A stretch of DNA of 22,653 nt from an uncultured Planctomycetaceae bacterium (lineage in GTDB: Bacteria; Planctomycetota; Planctomycetia; Planctomycetales; Planctomycetaceae): positions 1 through 22,653 of the forward strand of contig CAIXQV010001160.1 of NCBI GenBank assembly GCA_903921605.1, read 5' to 3'. Positions 1 through 8,716 of the stretch are shown here, piece by piece. The notes under the pieces are model-generated. The model was given only the letters and a program-made list of their open reading frames with translations, searched no databases and was not told the origin of the DNA. The position numbers and the translations under genes were made by a program. Every line of letters begins with the position of its first letter. Position 1 is the first letter of the stretch.

Positions 1-968
1 TAAACCGACACGGGATTCCCCAGCAGCGCGGCGCGAAGGTCTTCGCTGAACTCGGACATTTTCTGATATCGATCAGTCACGGAGCGTTGCAACGCTTTCA
101 TACAGATGGCGTTCAGCTCGGCAGGAATTTTCTTGAGTGGTGCAACTGCTCGAGGTTCACGGACTGGATCTTCCTGCAACTTCCGCTTGATCTCTTTGAA
201 GTTCTTGCCGGACATGTAACTTTCACCGGTCAGAACTTCAAACAGAATGATCCCCATGTTGTAAATGTCTGTGCGTTCATCCACATCACCTGTTTCGACC
301 GCCTGCTCAGGCGACATGTAGAACGGTGTCCCCTGAACGTCACCACGCCCGGTCAGCCGCCCGGACATTGCCTGCTGCCCGCTTCGGATCAGGCGATCGA
401 CGTCCTCGTCGTCCTCCATGTCCCAGACTTTGGCCAGTCCCCAGTCGAGCACCATGATCTCACCGTAGTCACCGATCATAATGTTGGCGGGCTTCATATC
501 GCGATGAACCACCTTTTGATTATGAGCGAACGCGAGGCACTGGCTGCAGTGGATCAAAACGTTGAGCAGACTATCCAGGGGATACTTTTCGATGGTGGCT
601 TTGTCGCCTTCGGAGATCTTGTCCAGGATATCGCTGAGATCGCGTCCCCGGAGTTTCTTCATCGTAAAGTAGGCATTGCCCTCGGAATCCCGGCTGAGTT
701 CGTACACGGGAATCGTGGCCGGATGCGGTATCTGCGCAGTAACGCGGGCTTCCCGAAGAAACCGCTTCTGATAGGTCTCAAGATTCTGGAACTGTGGCTG
801 GAGAGTCTTCATCACGACGGTCCGGCCGAGATTCTCGTCGACACAGGTGCGCAAGATCGCCTCGCCACCCTGCGTCAGGGGCTGAAAATCCCGATATCGC
901 ATAAAGCCGTTTTTGACGTGCTTTGGCAGGTCTCGGTCGGTATCCGACAGCGTAATGTTTTCGCTCAC
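1..968 (-). CDS. Ser/Thr protein kinase (N-terminal part; runs off left edge)
   Basis: A Hanks-type protein kinase that phosphorylates Ser/Thr on target proteins; 322 residues are visible and the frame is open to the window edge, so the C-terminus (often a membrane span plus sensor or repeat region in planctomycetes) is missing. Counting from the GTG at 968, the ATP-anchoring Lys is K54 in VVMK, the catalytic loop HRDMKPAN is at 155-162 with D157, the metal-binding motif is DWG at 175-177 instead of DFG, and GTPFYMSPEQA is the activation/APE segment. A YQKMSEF segment near the edge belongs to the end of the kinase fold. The glycine-rich loop is poor (QGGEAILRTC). The GTG start has an AAAGGGA ribosome-binding site; an in-frame ATG at 1019 would add 17 residues and is the alternative. 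The gene is divergent from the 1414-residue gene and may share its promoter region. Substrates are unknown. Confidence 0.95.
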   Translation of the reverse strand, partial: MSENITLSDTDRDLPKHVKNGFMRYRDFQPLTQGGEAILRTCVDENLGRTVVMKTLQPQFQNLETYQKRFLREARVTAQIPHPATIPVYELSRDSEGNAYFTMKKLRGRDLSDILDKISEGDKATIEKYPLDSLLNVLIHCSQCLAFAHNQKVVHRDMKPANIMIGDYGEIMVLDWGLAKVWDMEDDEDVDRLIRSGQQAMSGRLTGRGDVQGTPFYMSPEQAVETGDVDERTDIYNMGIILFEVLTGESYMSGKNFKEIKRKLQEDPVREPRAVAPLKKIPAELNAICMKALQRSVTDRYQKMSEFSEDLRAALLGNPVSV

Positions 969-1196
969 GCCAGTTTCCCTTTCAGCGACAAATCGTGAGG
1001 AAGCAAGGGCCCGTGACATCCCTGCGATCCAGCAGAAATGTAGCGGACCGGAACAATCTGCCACAGGGCAACCACAGAATTCCCTTCAATCGTTGCGACA
1101 AGACGCCACAAGACATATGCTCCGATACACATGTTCCTGCCCCACTTCCTGTCATCATGTCTCGATGATTCGAGCCTGTCACGCTGAGGATCTCGC
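969..1196. promoter_or_regulatory. Divergent promoter region, kinase / TPR operon
   Basis: This 228-bp gap separates the divergent kinase and large TPR genes, so it should hold the promoters of both. I could not pick out a convincing -35/-10 pair by eye. A GAGG ribosome-binding site lies just upstream of the ATG at 1197. Short open frames here on both strands show no recognisable protein. Confidence 0.4.
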
Positions 1197-4100
1197 ATGG
1201 ACGGCCCGTTCGTTCTGAATTTCCGACTTCCAATTGTCGCCGCCTTCCGTCATTTTTGCGGGCGTTTGGGGCGTTTCGGTCGACCGATGATCGTTCCCTT
1301 GGTCGTGGCCATGGCTCTGGCTTCCGGAGCCGCCGCCCGCGGAGAAGAGCGATATCTTGACTTCATTGGAGGTCTCCGGGAGCGTCAGTTCTTTGACACC
1401 GCGATCGAATATATCGATTCGATTACTCAGCGATCCGACCTGCCACAGGAAGTGCGGGAAGTTCTGGACCTCGAACGTGGCATGACTCTCCAGCAAAAAG
1501 GGGCGGCATCACGCATCCCGGAAGACCGCGAGAAGGCGCTTTCCGAAGCGGAAGTTTCGCTTCGCAAGTTTATTGGAGAACATGGCCAGCATGCACAGGC
1601 TGCTCTCGCAAATTCAATGTTGGGAGAATTGCTGTTTGAACGTGCTCGTTCGCTGATGTGGAAGGCTTCAGAAATCGAGGAAGCCGACAAAAAGCTGGAG
1701 CTGCAGCAATCCGCCCGAACCCTCGTGGACCAGGCCAAGGCCATCTACCAGACGGCTCAGGATCAGTACAAAGCCATCTACGACGCCTTTCCAAAGTTTA
1801 TTGACGAACAAAAGGACGAGGAAGAATTTCAGCGCCGACTGGAAGCCGAAGCGAAGTACCTTCGTGCCTCATTCAACCTTGTCCGCTGCACCTATGAACG
1901 AGGACAGACGTTTGATAAAGGTACCGAAGAACGCAAACAAACATTGATTCAAGCTGCAGAGCTGTTCGAAAAGATCCACACCAGCCGTCGAACCAATCAG
2001 ATCGGCCTGCATGCCCGCCTGATGATGGGGAAATGCTTTCAGGAACAAGACGATATCGGCCGTGCTCTGGGCATCTATAATGAAATGCTCGGGCATCCGT
2101 CGGAAAACAGTGCGGTCCTGGTGCTGAAGGGCATCGCTCAGCACTATCGCTTGATCTGTCTGAATGATCCGCAGAAAAATGACCACGCTCTCGTTATTCA
2201 GGAAGCCACCGTCTGGTTACAGAGCAACCGCCAACTGGCAACAAGTCAGTCGGGCCTTGGAATCCTCTGGGAACGTGCGATTGCCGCCGAGAAACTCGGG
2301 GCCACCCGCGAGATGCCTGAAAAGGAAAAAGAAGCCATCCTGCGGTCTGCGATGGATGACGCGATTCAGGTGGGTAAGTATCCGGGCCCGTATAAGGAAA
2401 CAGCCGCCGCAATGGGGCGGCGTCTCAAAGTTGTCCTCGGCGAAAAAGATCGGGAACCTCGGGATTTTGCGACAGCCTTCGAACGTGCTCGAGGTTTGAT
2501 CGCGCAGATCCAGCAGCTCAGCGACGATGCGGCCAAGGCTGTTGACGTTACAGAAAAAGCAACTAAGAAGGCCGCTCTGGAAAGCCACCTGAAAGAAGTC
2601 GGTCGTCTCCTTCAACTGTCACTCGATCTGCGTGATGACGATAGTGACCCGAAGGCCGTTGCTCAGTCCCGATACCTGCTAAGTTTCGTAAAGCTGCGTC
2701 TTGGTCGCCCTCTGGATGCGATTATTTTGGCTCAGTATTGCTTTGAGCATGACATCAAAGCGGATCCGGATACGGCTTTGAACGCGACCGAAATTGCGAT
2801 GGCGGCCGCTGTAGCAGCCTGGAACGCCGGCCCCCCGAAGGATCGTGATTTCGAAACCCGAACCCTCCGCGATGTCTGCGAAAGAATTCTGACGTTGTAT
2901 CCGCAATCCGCTAAAGGCGGTGAAGCGAGAATGCGTCTGGGCAGTGTGTATCGGACTCTGAATCAACCACTTGAAGGGGCCAAATGGTATCTCCAGGTGC
3001 CTGAAGCCGACCCTCAATATATTTCTGCTCGAATCAACGCCGGACAGTCTTATTGGACAGCGTGGACACAAAAAGCTGCGATGGCCGCAGCAGATCCGCA
3101 GGGTGAACAGCCTGATGCACAGGCGATGTTGCAGTGGAAGACTGAAGCCAAAACGTTGCTGGCGAACGGGATTCAACTGACCCGGCAAAAACTGGGCGAT
3201 ATGGCAAAGCCCACGGAGGAACTGGCCGCAGCGGAAGTCTCCCTCGCAAGTATTCTGAATCTGGACGGCGAGTTTCCCGGCACTATTGATCGCCTGACCA
3301 AAGGCGCAGAGAACTCCGTAGTCGTTGCGATTGAGGTTCCCGAAGGCACTCCGCGTCCCGAAGACGGAATTCAGAGTCAGTCATTTGCAGGTCTCACTTA
3401 TCGACTCTTGCTTCGTGCTTACATCGGCACGCAACAAATCGACCAAGCTCTGCAGACAATGACAAAACTGGAGAAAGTCGGCGGACAGGACATTCTTGCA
3501 GCCTACACCCAACTGGGAATGGAGCTTCAGGAAGAACTGCGACGACTCAAACTCTCCGGCGAAAATGAGCGACTGGCTGCCGTTCGTGATTCGTTCGAAA
3601 AGTTCCTGCAGAAGGTTTACGAGTCTCGCAACAAGAGCGACTACAACTCCCTGCTATGGATCGGCGAAACGTATTATGGCCTTGGTCAGGGAGTTGCTGG
3701 CGATGCAGCCAGTGCCGCTGCGTACTACGCAAAAGCGGGCGATGCATACTCCGAAATTATCTCCGGTGGACTTGTTAATGCGGATAACAAGAACGCTGTC
3801 AAACTTCGTCTCGCGCGATGTCGCCGGCAGCAGAAACAGTTCGAAGAAGCTTTGAAGAACATTGAGGAGATTCTGACCGAGAATCCAATGACTCTGGATG
3901 CCCAGTTCGAAGCCGCTCTGATTCTGACTGATTGGGGAGCTGATACTGATCCGACGAAATTCACAGAAGCTCTGCAGGGACGAAAGGATGCATCCGGGAA
4001 GGCAACCGCCGTCTGGGGATGGTCGCAGTTATCGCGACGACTCCAGCAGATTACAGCCAAAGATCCTTCACCAGAATTGAAGGGCCGATTTGTCGAAGCA

Positions 4101-5441
4101 CGCTACGAAATGGCGAATTGCCGTCGACGATTTGGAAATTCTTCGGACGCCGATGCAGACAAACTTCGAAAGTCGGCCATGGCGGAAATCACCAGCTTTG
4201 TGCAGGTCTATCGCGATTTGGACGATGTTTCATTTGCCAAGTTTGATCGGCTTTATCAGGACATTCAGGCGGATCTGGGGCAGGCGCCCACACCGCTGGA
4301 TAGAAATATCGTCGCTGAAACGCCGGAAGAAGAGCCCAGGGAAGTAGCCCAGAATCCAGCCGTCGCGAATTTGGGGACTCCATCAGCAGCACCGGCAGAG
4401 GAGAGTGGCTCGAGCACAGTGTTGATTCTTGTCGGCGTCGGGGTGTGTCTTGCCATCGCCGGCGGATTGTTTTTCTTCATGCGGAAGCCAAAGAATCGTG
4501 TGCGAGTTCCCGGACCAACGGCTGCTCCCAAGTTTTCCGGATTGAATGTGGCTGTTCAACCAGAGCCCTCGATACCGCAGGGAATAAGTTTTGAGGCTCC
4601 AGCGGCACCGGACTTTAGTGGGTTCGCTGGTATCGGAGCAGCGAAGAAAGCGGCTCCCGCCATAAGGTCGGCGGTGGCAAAGCCAGGGGCAGATGTGGAA
4701 AAACCAGCCGTGACTGGGGCAAAGCCAGCCACAACAATTGCAAAACCAACGGCCCCTGCCGCAAAAGCAACTTCGGAATCCACTGCTGTCGCACCGGCCG
4801 GAACGGCGGCTCCAGGAAACGCATCTGCCACGCCAGATGCAAAACCTGTCGCAAAACCGGCTCCTAAACCCGTTTCGGTCGAAGGCAGCCCACGACCCGC
4901 GGCTCCATCAACTTCTACGGGGGAAGCACGACCTAAGCCAACGGCTCCTGCTAGCGCAACTGGTGAGGCACCTGTCAGAAAACCTGTGCCGGCCCCGGCG
5001 GCAACCGCAGCCGGAACGGCTCCGGTAGTCGATCCCGCCGCGCCCAAGCCGGCGCCAAGGCCGCGTCCTCCAGCTCCGGACGGTTCCGCTCCAGTAAAAC
5101 CAGCCGCGCCGCGGCCTGCAGCTCCGCAGCCAGTCTCAACCGACGGCACATCTCCGGAAGCTAAACCTGCGACTCCCAAGCCACCCGTTGCCAAACCCGC
5201 GGCACCGAAACCGGTTTCAACTGAAGGGGGAACCGCAGAACCAAAGCCAGTTGCACCAAGACCTGCGGCTCCGCGACCGGAAGGAGCAACGGAGAAACCA
5301 GTCGGCGAGCGGCCAGTGGCACCTCGCCCAGCCGCCCCAAAACCTTCAGCAGATCCTTCCGCTGCGGAACGCCCGGCTCCACGTCCACCGTCAGAAGCTC
5401 CCCCGGTTAAACGTCCAAAACCTCCGGAAGCGGACGAGTGA
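1197..5441 (+). CDS. Giant exported helical-repeat (TPR-like) protein with one TM span and Pro/Ala/Lys-rich tail
   Basis: Large envelope protein of 1414 residues, first gene of a TPR-ExbB-ExbD-ExbD operon; probable role is scaffold or force-transmitting partner of the proton channel (inference from context). Visible parts: a hydrophobic export signal (about residues 31-48, ending ASGAAARG); about 1000 residues of amphipathic helices with TPR-like pairs, for example around 575-606 and 865-897 (LARCRRQQKQFEEALKNIE); a single membrane span at about 1075-1095 followed by RKPKNR; then about 310 residues of low-complexity Pro/Ala/Lys sequence. A cleaved signal plus positive charges after the span places the repeats in the periplasm and the tail in the cytoplasm. 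The tail holds three P-V-S-x-(E/D)-G copies near residues 1225, 1312 and 1339. The ATG at 1197 has GAGG upstream; an in-frame ATG at 1287 sits immediately before the hydrophobic core and could be the true start. The specific function is not recognised. Confidence 0.85.
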   Translation: MDGPFVLNFRLPIVAAFRHFCGRLGRFGRPMIVPLVVAMALASGAAARGEERYLDFIGGLRERQFFDTAIEYIDSITQRSDLPQEVREVLDLERGMTLQQKGAASRIPEDREKALSEAEVSLRKFIGEHGQHAQAALANSMLGELLFERARSLMWKASEIEEADKKLELQQSARTLVDQAKAIYQTAQDQYKAIYDAFPKFIDEQKDEEEFQRRLEAEAKYLRASFNLVRCTYERGQTFDKGTEERKQTLIQAAELFEKIHTSRRTNQIGLHARLMMGKCFQEQDDIGRALGIYNEMLGHPSENSAVLVLKGIAQHYRLICLNDPQKNDHALVIQEATVWLQSNRQLATSQSGLGILWERAIAAEKLGATREMPEKEKEAILRSAMDDAIQVGKYPGPYKETAAAMGRRLKVVLGEKDREPRDFATAFERARGLIAQIQQLSDDAAKAVDVTEKATKKAALESHLKEVGRLLQLSLDLRDDDSDPKAVAQSRYLLSFVKLRLGRPLDAIILAQYCFEHDIKADPDTALNATEIAMAAAVAAWNAGPPKDRDFETRTLRDVCERILTLYPQSAKGGEARMRLGSVYRTLNQPLEGAKWYLQVPEADPQYISARINAGQSYWTAWTQKAAMAAADPQGEQPDAQAMLQWKTEAKTLLANGIQLTRQKLGDMAKPTEELAAAEVSLASILNLDGEFPGTIDRLTKGAENSVVVAIEVPEGTPRPEDGIQSQSFAGLTYRLLLRAYIGTQQIDQALQTMTKLEKVGGQDILAAYTQLGMELQEELRRLKLSGENERLAAVRDSFEKFLQKVYESRNKSDYNSLLWIGETYYGLGQGVAGDAASAAAYYAKAGDAYSEIISGGLVNADNKNAVKLRLARCRRQQKQFEEALKNIEEILTENPMTLDAQFEAALILTDWGADTDPTKFTEALQGRKDASGKATAVWGWSQLSRRLQQITAKDPSPELKGRFVEARYEMANCRRRFGNSSDADADKLRKSAMAEITSFVQVYRDLDDVSFAKFDRLYQDIQADLGQAPTPLDRNIVAETPEEEPREVAQNPAVANLGTPSAAPAEESGSSTVLILVGVGVCLAIAGGLFFFMRKPKNRVRVPGPTAAPKFSGLNVAVQPEPSIPQGISFEAPAAPDFSGFAGIGAAKKAAPAIRSAVAKPGADVEKPAVTGAKPATTIAKPTAPAAKATSESTAVAPAGTAAPGNASATPDAKPVAKPAPKPVSVEGSPRPAAPSTSTGEARPKPTAPASATGEAPVRKPVPAPAATAAGTAPVVDPAAPKPAPRPRPPAPDGSAPVKPAAPRPAAPQPVSTDGTSPEAKPATPKPPVAKPAAPKPVSTEGGTAEPKPVAPRPAAPRPEGATEKPVGERPVAPRPAAPKPSADPSAAERPAPRPPSEAPPVKRPKPPEADE

Positions 5442-5531
5442 ACCATACGTAACGCTGGTGTCGTGGTGGCTGACACAACCTTTCTTACTGAAACAAAATC
5501 AGAATCAATACCCCATCGGGATTCTCTATCT

Positions 5532-6602
5532 ATGATCGCTCCTTCCAAAACAGTCACTCGTCTCATCACGACTCTGCTGACACTCAACCTGATCATCGCT
5601 TCTCATGCGGCCGATCAAGTCACACGTCGCAGTGACCGAAGTGTGTTGCGTGGTGAATTTACTGCGATGACAACGGCATCCGTTAAGATCAAACAGGTCA
5701 ATGGTCAGGAAGTCGAAGTCCCCGTCAGTGACATTTTCAACGTTGCTTTCGACATGCAGCCTTCGACACTTACTCAGGCTCAATCCAACGAACGCAGTGG
5801 GGCTCTGGATGCGGCGTTGGAAAAACTGACAGCTGTCCAAAAAGACTACAGCGGGGATGACAAGAGACTTGTCGAGGACATTAAGTTTTTGATCGCCAGA
5901 ACCAAAGTGAAAGCGGCTCTCGCAAATCCTGCGATTGCGGCCGACGCTCAGAAGGCAATCAGCGACTTCCGAGCGCAGAACAAGACGAACTTCCGATATT
6001 TTGAGGCAACGCTTCTTGAGGCACAGCTTTTATCGCTTGATGCGGCGAATGCCGATGCTTCAGAAAAACTGTTGAAAGAAATTCAGGCATCGCCGGTCAA
6101 GGGATTTCAGCTCCAGGCGGGCGTACAGCTCGGGCGGCTTCTGCTGTCGAAGAAAGATACAGCCGGAGCACTGACGGCTTTCGACCAGGTGATTCAAACC
6201 AGCACTGGGGATGCGGGAGCGACATCGGCCATGTTCGACGGAATGCTGGGAAAGGCTCTTTGTCAGCAGCAACAGGGTCAGGCTGACGAAGCCATCGCCA
6301 CGTTGAATGAAATCATCACCAAGGCGTCAGAATCGGAAACTCAGACACTTGCCGAGGCCTGGGTCCTGAAAGGCGATTGCCAAAGAACAAAGAACCTTCC
6401 CAAGGATGCGCTATGGGCTTACCTTCAGGTGGATGTGCTCTATCCGTCGGAACCGGCCGCTCATGCTGAAGCTCTGTATCGACTTGCTGGTCTTTGGGCT
6501 CCAGCCGGCCATCAGGACAGAGCAGATGATGCTCGTCAGCGTCTGATGGAAAAGTACCCGAATAGTGCATGGGCGAAGCAAGGTGCTCCTGCAACCCCCT
6601 GA
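5532..6602 (+). CDS. Exported TPR protein, second gene of Tol-like operon
   Basis: A 356-residue protein starting MIAPSKTVTRL, with a signal peptide ending near IIASHAAD, so it acts in the periplasm or envelope. Mature residues about 30-75 form a short beta-rich module (VLRGEFTAM, KIKQVNGQEVEVP) of the type that often precedes helical repeats in planctomycete exported proteins. The rest is TPR-like helices, including paired repeats near the C-terminus (QADEAIATLNEII; PAAHAEALYRLAG) and a final segment RADDARQRLMEKYPNSAW typical of a TPR. The ATG at 5532 is chosen over an upstream GTG at 5463 because it sits directly before the signal peptide. It lies 90 bp after the giant TPR gene and 139 bp before the ExbB gene. 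It likely assists assembly of the same complex. Specific function is not recognised. Confidence 0.8.
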   Translation: MIAPSKTVTRLITTLLTLNLIIASHAADQVTRRSDRSVLRGEFTAMTTASVKIKQVNGQEVEVPVSDIFNVAFDMQPSTLTQAQSNERSGALDAALEKLTAVQKDYSGDDKRLVEDIKFLIARTKVKAALANPAIAADAQKAISDFRAQNKTNFRYFEATLLEAQLLSLDAANADASEKLLKEIQASPVKGFQLQAGVQLGRLLLSKKDTAGALTAFDQVIQTSTGDAGATSAMFDGMLGKALCQQQQGQADEAIATLNEIITKASESETQTLAEAWVLKGDCQRTKNLPKDALWAYLQVDVLYPSEPAAHAEALYRLAGLWAPAGHQDRADDARQRLMEKYPNSAWAKQGAPATP

Positions 6603-6741
6603 TTCCTGATTCTGTGCAGCTCAAATCTTTCGCCAAGGGTGACGAAAGGTTCATAACTTACTACAGTCCCCGTTCTCAGTTTCCTGGCTATTCTCAACTG
6701 GCGAGTCCGCCCCAATGAGGTCAACTCGGAGATCATTTGAA

Positions 6742-7614
6742 ATGCGTAATGTCTTTGGTTCAGCAGAACAAAATTGCGGACGCAAGTCCATTCCTGCACT
6801 CCTGCTGGCAATGGCAGTGGCGTTGCTGGTGCCTTCTTTTGGTCAGTCATTCGTGATGGCTCAGGAAGAAACCCCGCCAGCCGCTGATACTGCCGCAGCT
6901 CCTCCGGCTGCTGAAGCTGAAACCGCTCCAGCGGACGCAGCCGCCGCGCCGGCAGCTGCAGATCCCGGAGCACCGCAGCCTTCTCGCAGCTTTCTGGCTT
7001 ACATCGCTCGCGCCTGTGGCTGGTTCTGGGGCCCCGCGTTTCTTCTCGTTTCATTCATTCTGGTGGCGCTCATCATGATGAACCTCCTGCAGGTTCGTCG
7101 CGACGTCCTTTTGCCAACGGCATTTGTCGAAGAGTTCGAGCAAAAACTCAATGCCAAAGATTTCCAGGCGGCCTATGAGTTTGCTCGCAGTGATGAATCC
7201 TTTGTTGCACGCGTTCTCGCCGCAGGGATGGGACGTTTAAGCCGTGGCTACGAGGAAGCTGTCGAAGGGATGCAGGAGGCCGGTGAAGATGAAAACATGT
7301 CCCTGGAACATCGATTGAGCTACGTCGCCCTGATTGGCACGATCGCTCCAATGATGGGCTTGATGGGAACCGTTCAGGGGATGATTTCCAGCTTCGACGT
7401 GATCGCTACTTCCGCAGTCGCGCCAAAGCCTTCTCAGTTGGCGGACGGTATTTCGACCGCTCTGGTCACGACGCTGATCGGGCTGATGCTCGCGATTCCT
7501 GCGATGGTGTTTTACGGCATCCTGAAGAATCGGATTCAACGTTTGGTGCTTGAAATCGGTATGGTCAGCGAAGGTTTGATGGGACGGTTTGCTGCGGTTG
7601 GCAAAAAGGCCTGA
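6742..7614 (+). CDS. ExbB/TolQ/MotA-family proton channel subunit
   Basis: Inner-membrane proton channel subunit that, with ExbD-type partners, converts proton-motive force into movement of an envelope protein. Of 290 residues, about 15-40 form a signal-peptide-like hydrophobic segment (possible cleavage after VMA), about 42-83 form an Ala/Pro/Glu linker that would be periplasmic, and three membrane spans follow at about 95-116, 192-218 and 237-262. The second span GTIAPMMGLMGTVQGM and the third (TALVTTLIGLMLAIP) match the TolQ/ExbB signature. The cytoplasmic loop between the first two spans is about 75 residues, typical for the family. The ATG at 6742 is preferred over the one at 6715 because GGAG lies 10 nt upstream. 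The signal peptide plus linker is longer than in E. coli ExbB. It is followed by two ExbD genes. What it energises is unknown. Confidence 0.93.
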   Translation: MRNVFGSAEQNCGRKSIPALLLAMAVALLVPSFGQSFVMAQEETPPAADTAAAPPAAEAETAPADAAAAPAAADPGAPQPSRSFLAYIARACGWFWGPAFLLVSFILVALIMMNLLQVRRDVLLPTAFVEEFEQKLNAKDFQAAYEFARSDESFVARVLAAGMGRLSRGYEEAVEGMQEAGEDENMSLEHRLSYVALIGTIAPMMGLMGTVQGMISSFDVIATSAVAPKPSQLADGISTALVTTLIGLMLAIPAMVFYGILKNRIQRLVLEIGMVSEGLMGRFAAVGKKA

Positions 7615-7670
7615 AACCTTCAGTCAATTCGTCTGTCACTATGATTTGATTCATCTGTCAGGTTGCTGCA

Positions 7671-8150
7671 ATGAAGTTCAAGCCCGCCGATGTCGCTCCG
7701 CCTGATCTCGACATGACTCCGATGATTGACATCGTGTTTCAGTTGATCACTTTTTTCATGGTGATCAATAAGTTCGATCAGGCCGAAGCAGATGAGCGAG
7801 TCACACTGCCCAAAGATCAATTGGCGGTTCCTCCGGCCGTTCAGCGAAAAGACTCTTTCCTGCTGAACTTTGGGTACCTGCGAGATCAACAGGGTAATCT
7901 CACGAACCCTGAGCCACTCTTTTTTTTCGGTGATGAGCAGGTTCCATTGGCTCAGGTTCGTCAGCGACTTCGTCAGGAAGCTCAGTTCTATCAGACAATC
8001 GGAACTGACATGAAAGAAGTTGTGGTCGAAATCCGAGCCGATGCCGACGTGAAGTCGGGCATGGTTCAGGAGCTAATTCAGATGTGTCAGGAAGATGGTA
8101 TCGGCTTTCAGCGTTTTGCTCTGAAAGCAACTCAGAAGATGATTGAGTAG
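7671..8150 (+). CDS. ExbD/TolR-family protein 1
   Basis: Partner of the upstream ExbB-type channel: a single-span inner-membrane protein with a periplasmic domain. The motif DMTPMIDIVFQL at residues 14-25 carries the membrane Asp (D20) that in this family is protonated during the power stroke. The span is about 19-38, followed by a periplasmic domain to residue 159 with a typical mixed alpha/beta end (VVVEIRADADVKSGMVQELIQMCQEDG). Length is close to the family norm of about 140-160. It lies 56 bp after the ExbB gene and 62 bp before a second ExbD gene, so the pair may form a heteromeric partner set as in TonB2-like or Glt systems. Function as an ExbD-type protein is near certain; the cargo is unknown. 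Confidence 0.93.
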   Translation: MKFKPADVAPPDLDMTPMIDIVFQLITFFMVINKFDQAEADERVTLPKDQLAVPPAVQRKDSFLLNFGYLRDQQGNLTNPEPLFFFGDEQVPLAQVRQRLRQEAQFYQTIGTDMKEVVVEIRADADVKSGMVQELIQMCQEDGIGFQRFALKATQKMIE

Positions 8151-8212
8151 TCTTAAGTTTTGTGAAGTCGCCCCGACTCTGCCCAGTATTCATCCTTCGT
8201 CAGTTGTGAACC

Positions 8213-8713
8213 ATGAAGCTTCGAAACCGCGTTGGACTCGGAAAAATTCAACTGGACATGACGCCGATGATCGACGTTGTGTTTCAATTGATGATTTTCT
8301 TCATGTGTACCTTGAAGGTCACTGAACCAGAAGGCGACTTTGACATCAGCATGCCGCTCGGAGCGGCGGCACCGTCCGCCTCAACGGAAGCAGAACTACC
8401 ACCGTTCAAGGTGCGGATGATTGCGGATGCTGAGGGGAACCTGAATGCGTTGTCTTTCAATGGCGTGAATCTGGGTGGTGGCGCACAAGCGTTTGCCAAG
8501 CTCAACTCCGAAGTGTTCCGTGCAATTAACGCCCTGAAGGCGATCGGTCCCGACCAACAGGAAAAACAGGAAGTCGAAATCGATCCGGACTACAACCTGC
8601 ATTATCGCAACATCATCAGTGCGATTGGATCCTGCTCGGGACGAATGGGCCCCAACGGGATTCCCGTGCGATACATCAGCAAGATCAAGTTCGCTCCTCG
8701 CCGCGAACCTTAA
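8213..8713 (+). CDS. ExbD/TolR-family protein 2
   Basis: A second, divergent ExbD/TolR paralogue of 166 residues. The motif DMTPMIDVVFQLMIFFM at residues 15-31 includes the conserved membrane Asp (D21). The periplasmic part is about 130 residues and opens with an Ala/Pro/Ser-rich linker (AAAPSASTEAEL). It differs from its neighbour over most of the periplasmic domain, which argues that the two make separate contacts, perhaps to the TPR proteins. It ends with the basic stretch FAPRREP. Its stop is only 3 nt before the next start, so the two are translationally linked. Two ExbD paralogues with one ExbB is a pattern known from TonB2- and Glt-type systems; that this cassette uses them the same way is inference. 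Confidence 0.92.
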   Translation: MKLRNRVGLGKIQLDMTPMIDVVFQLMIFFMCTLKVTEPEGDFDISMPLGAAAPSASTEAELPPFKVRMIADAEGNLNALSFNGVNLGGGAQAFAKLNSEVFRAINALKAIGPDQQEKQEVEIDPDYNLHYRNIISAIGSCSGRMGPNGIPVRYISKIKFAPRREP

Positions 8714-8716
8714 TCA

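Noticed and set aside
87..998. 303-residue plus-strand frame
   Set aside because: Opposite strand of the kinase gene, which has all kinase motifs; the plus-strand product shows no family.
4556..5596. 346-residue antisense open frame
   Set aside because: It is the mirror of the low-complexity Pro/Ala tail of the 1414-residue gene and gives only Gly/Ala-rich sequence with no domain; GC-rich repeats keep the opposite strand open.
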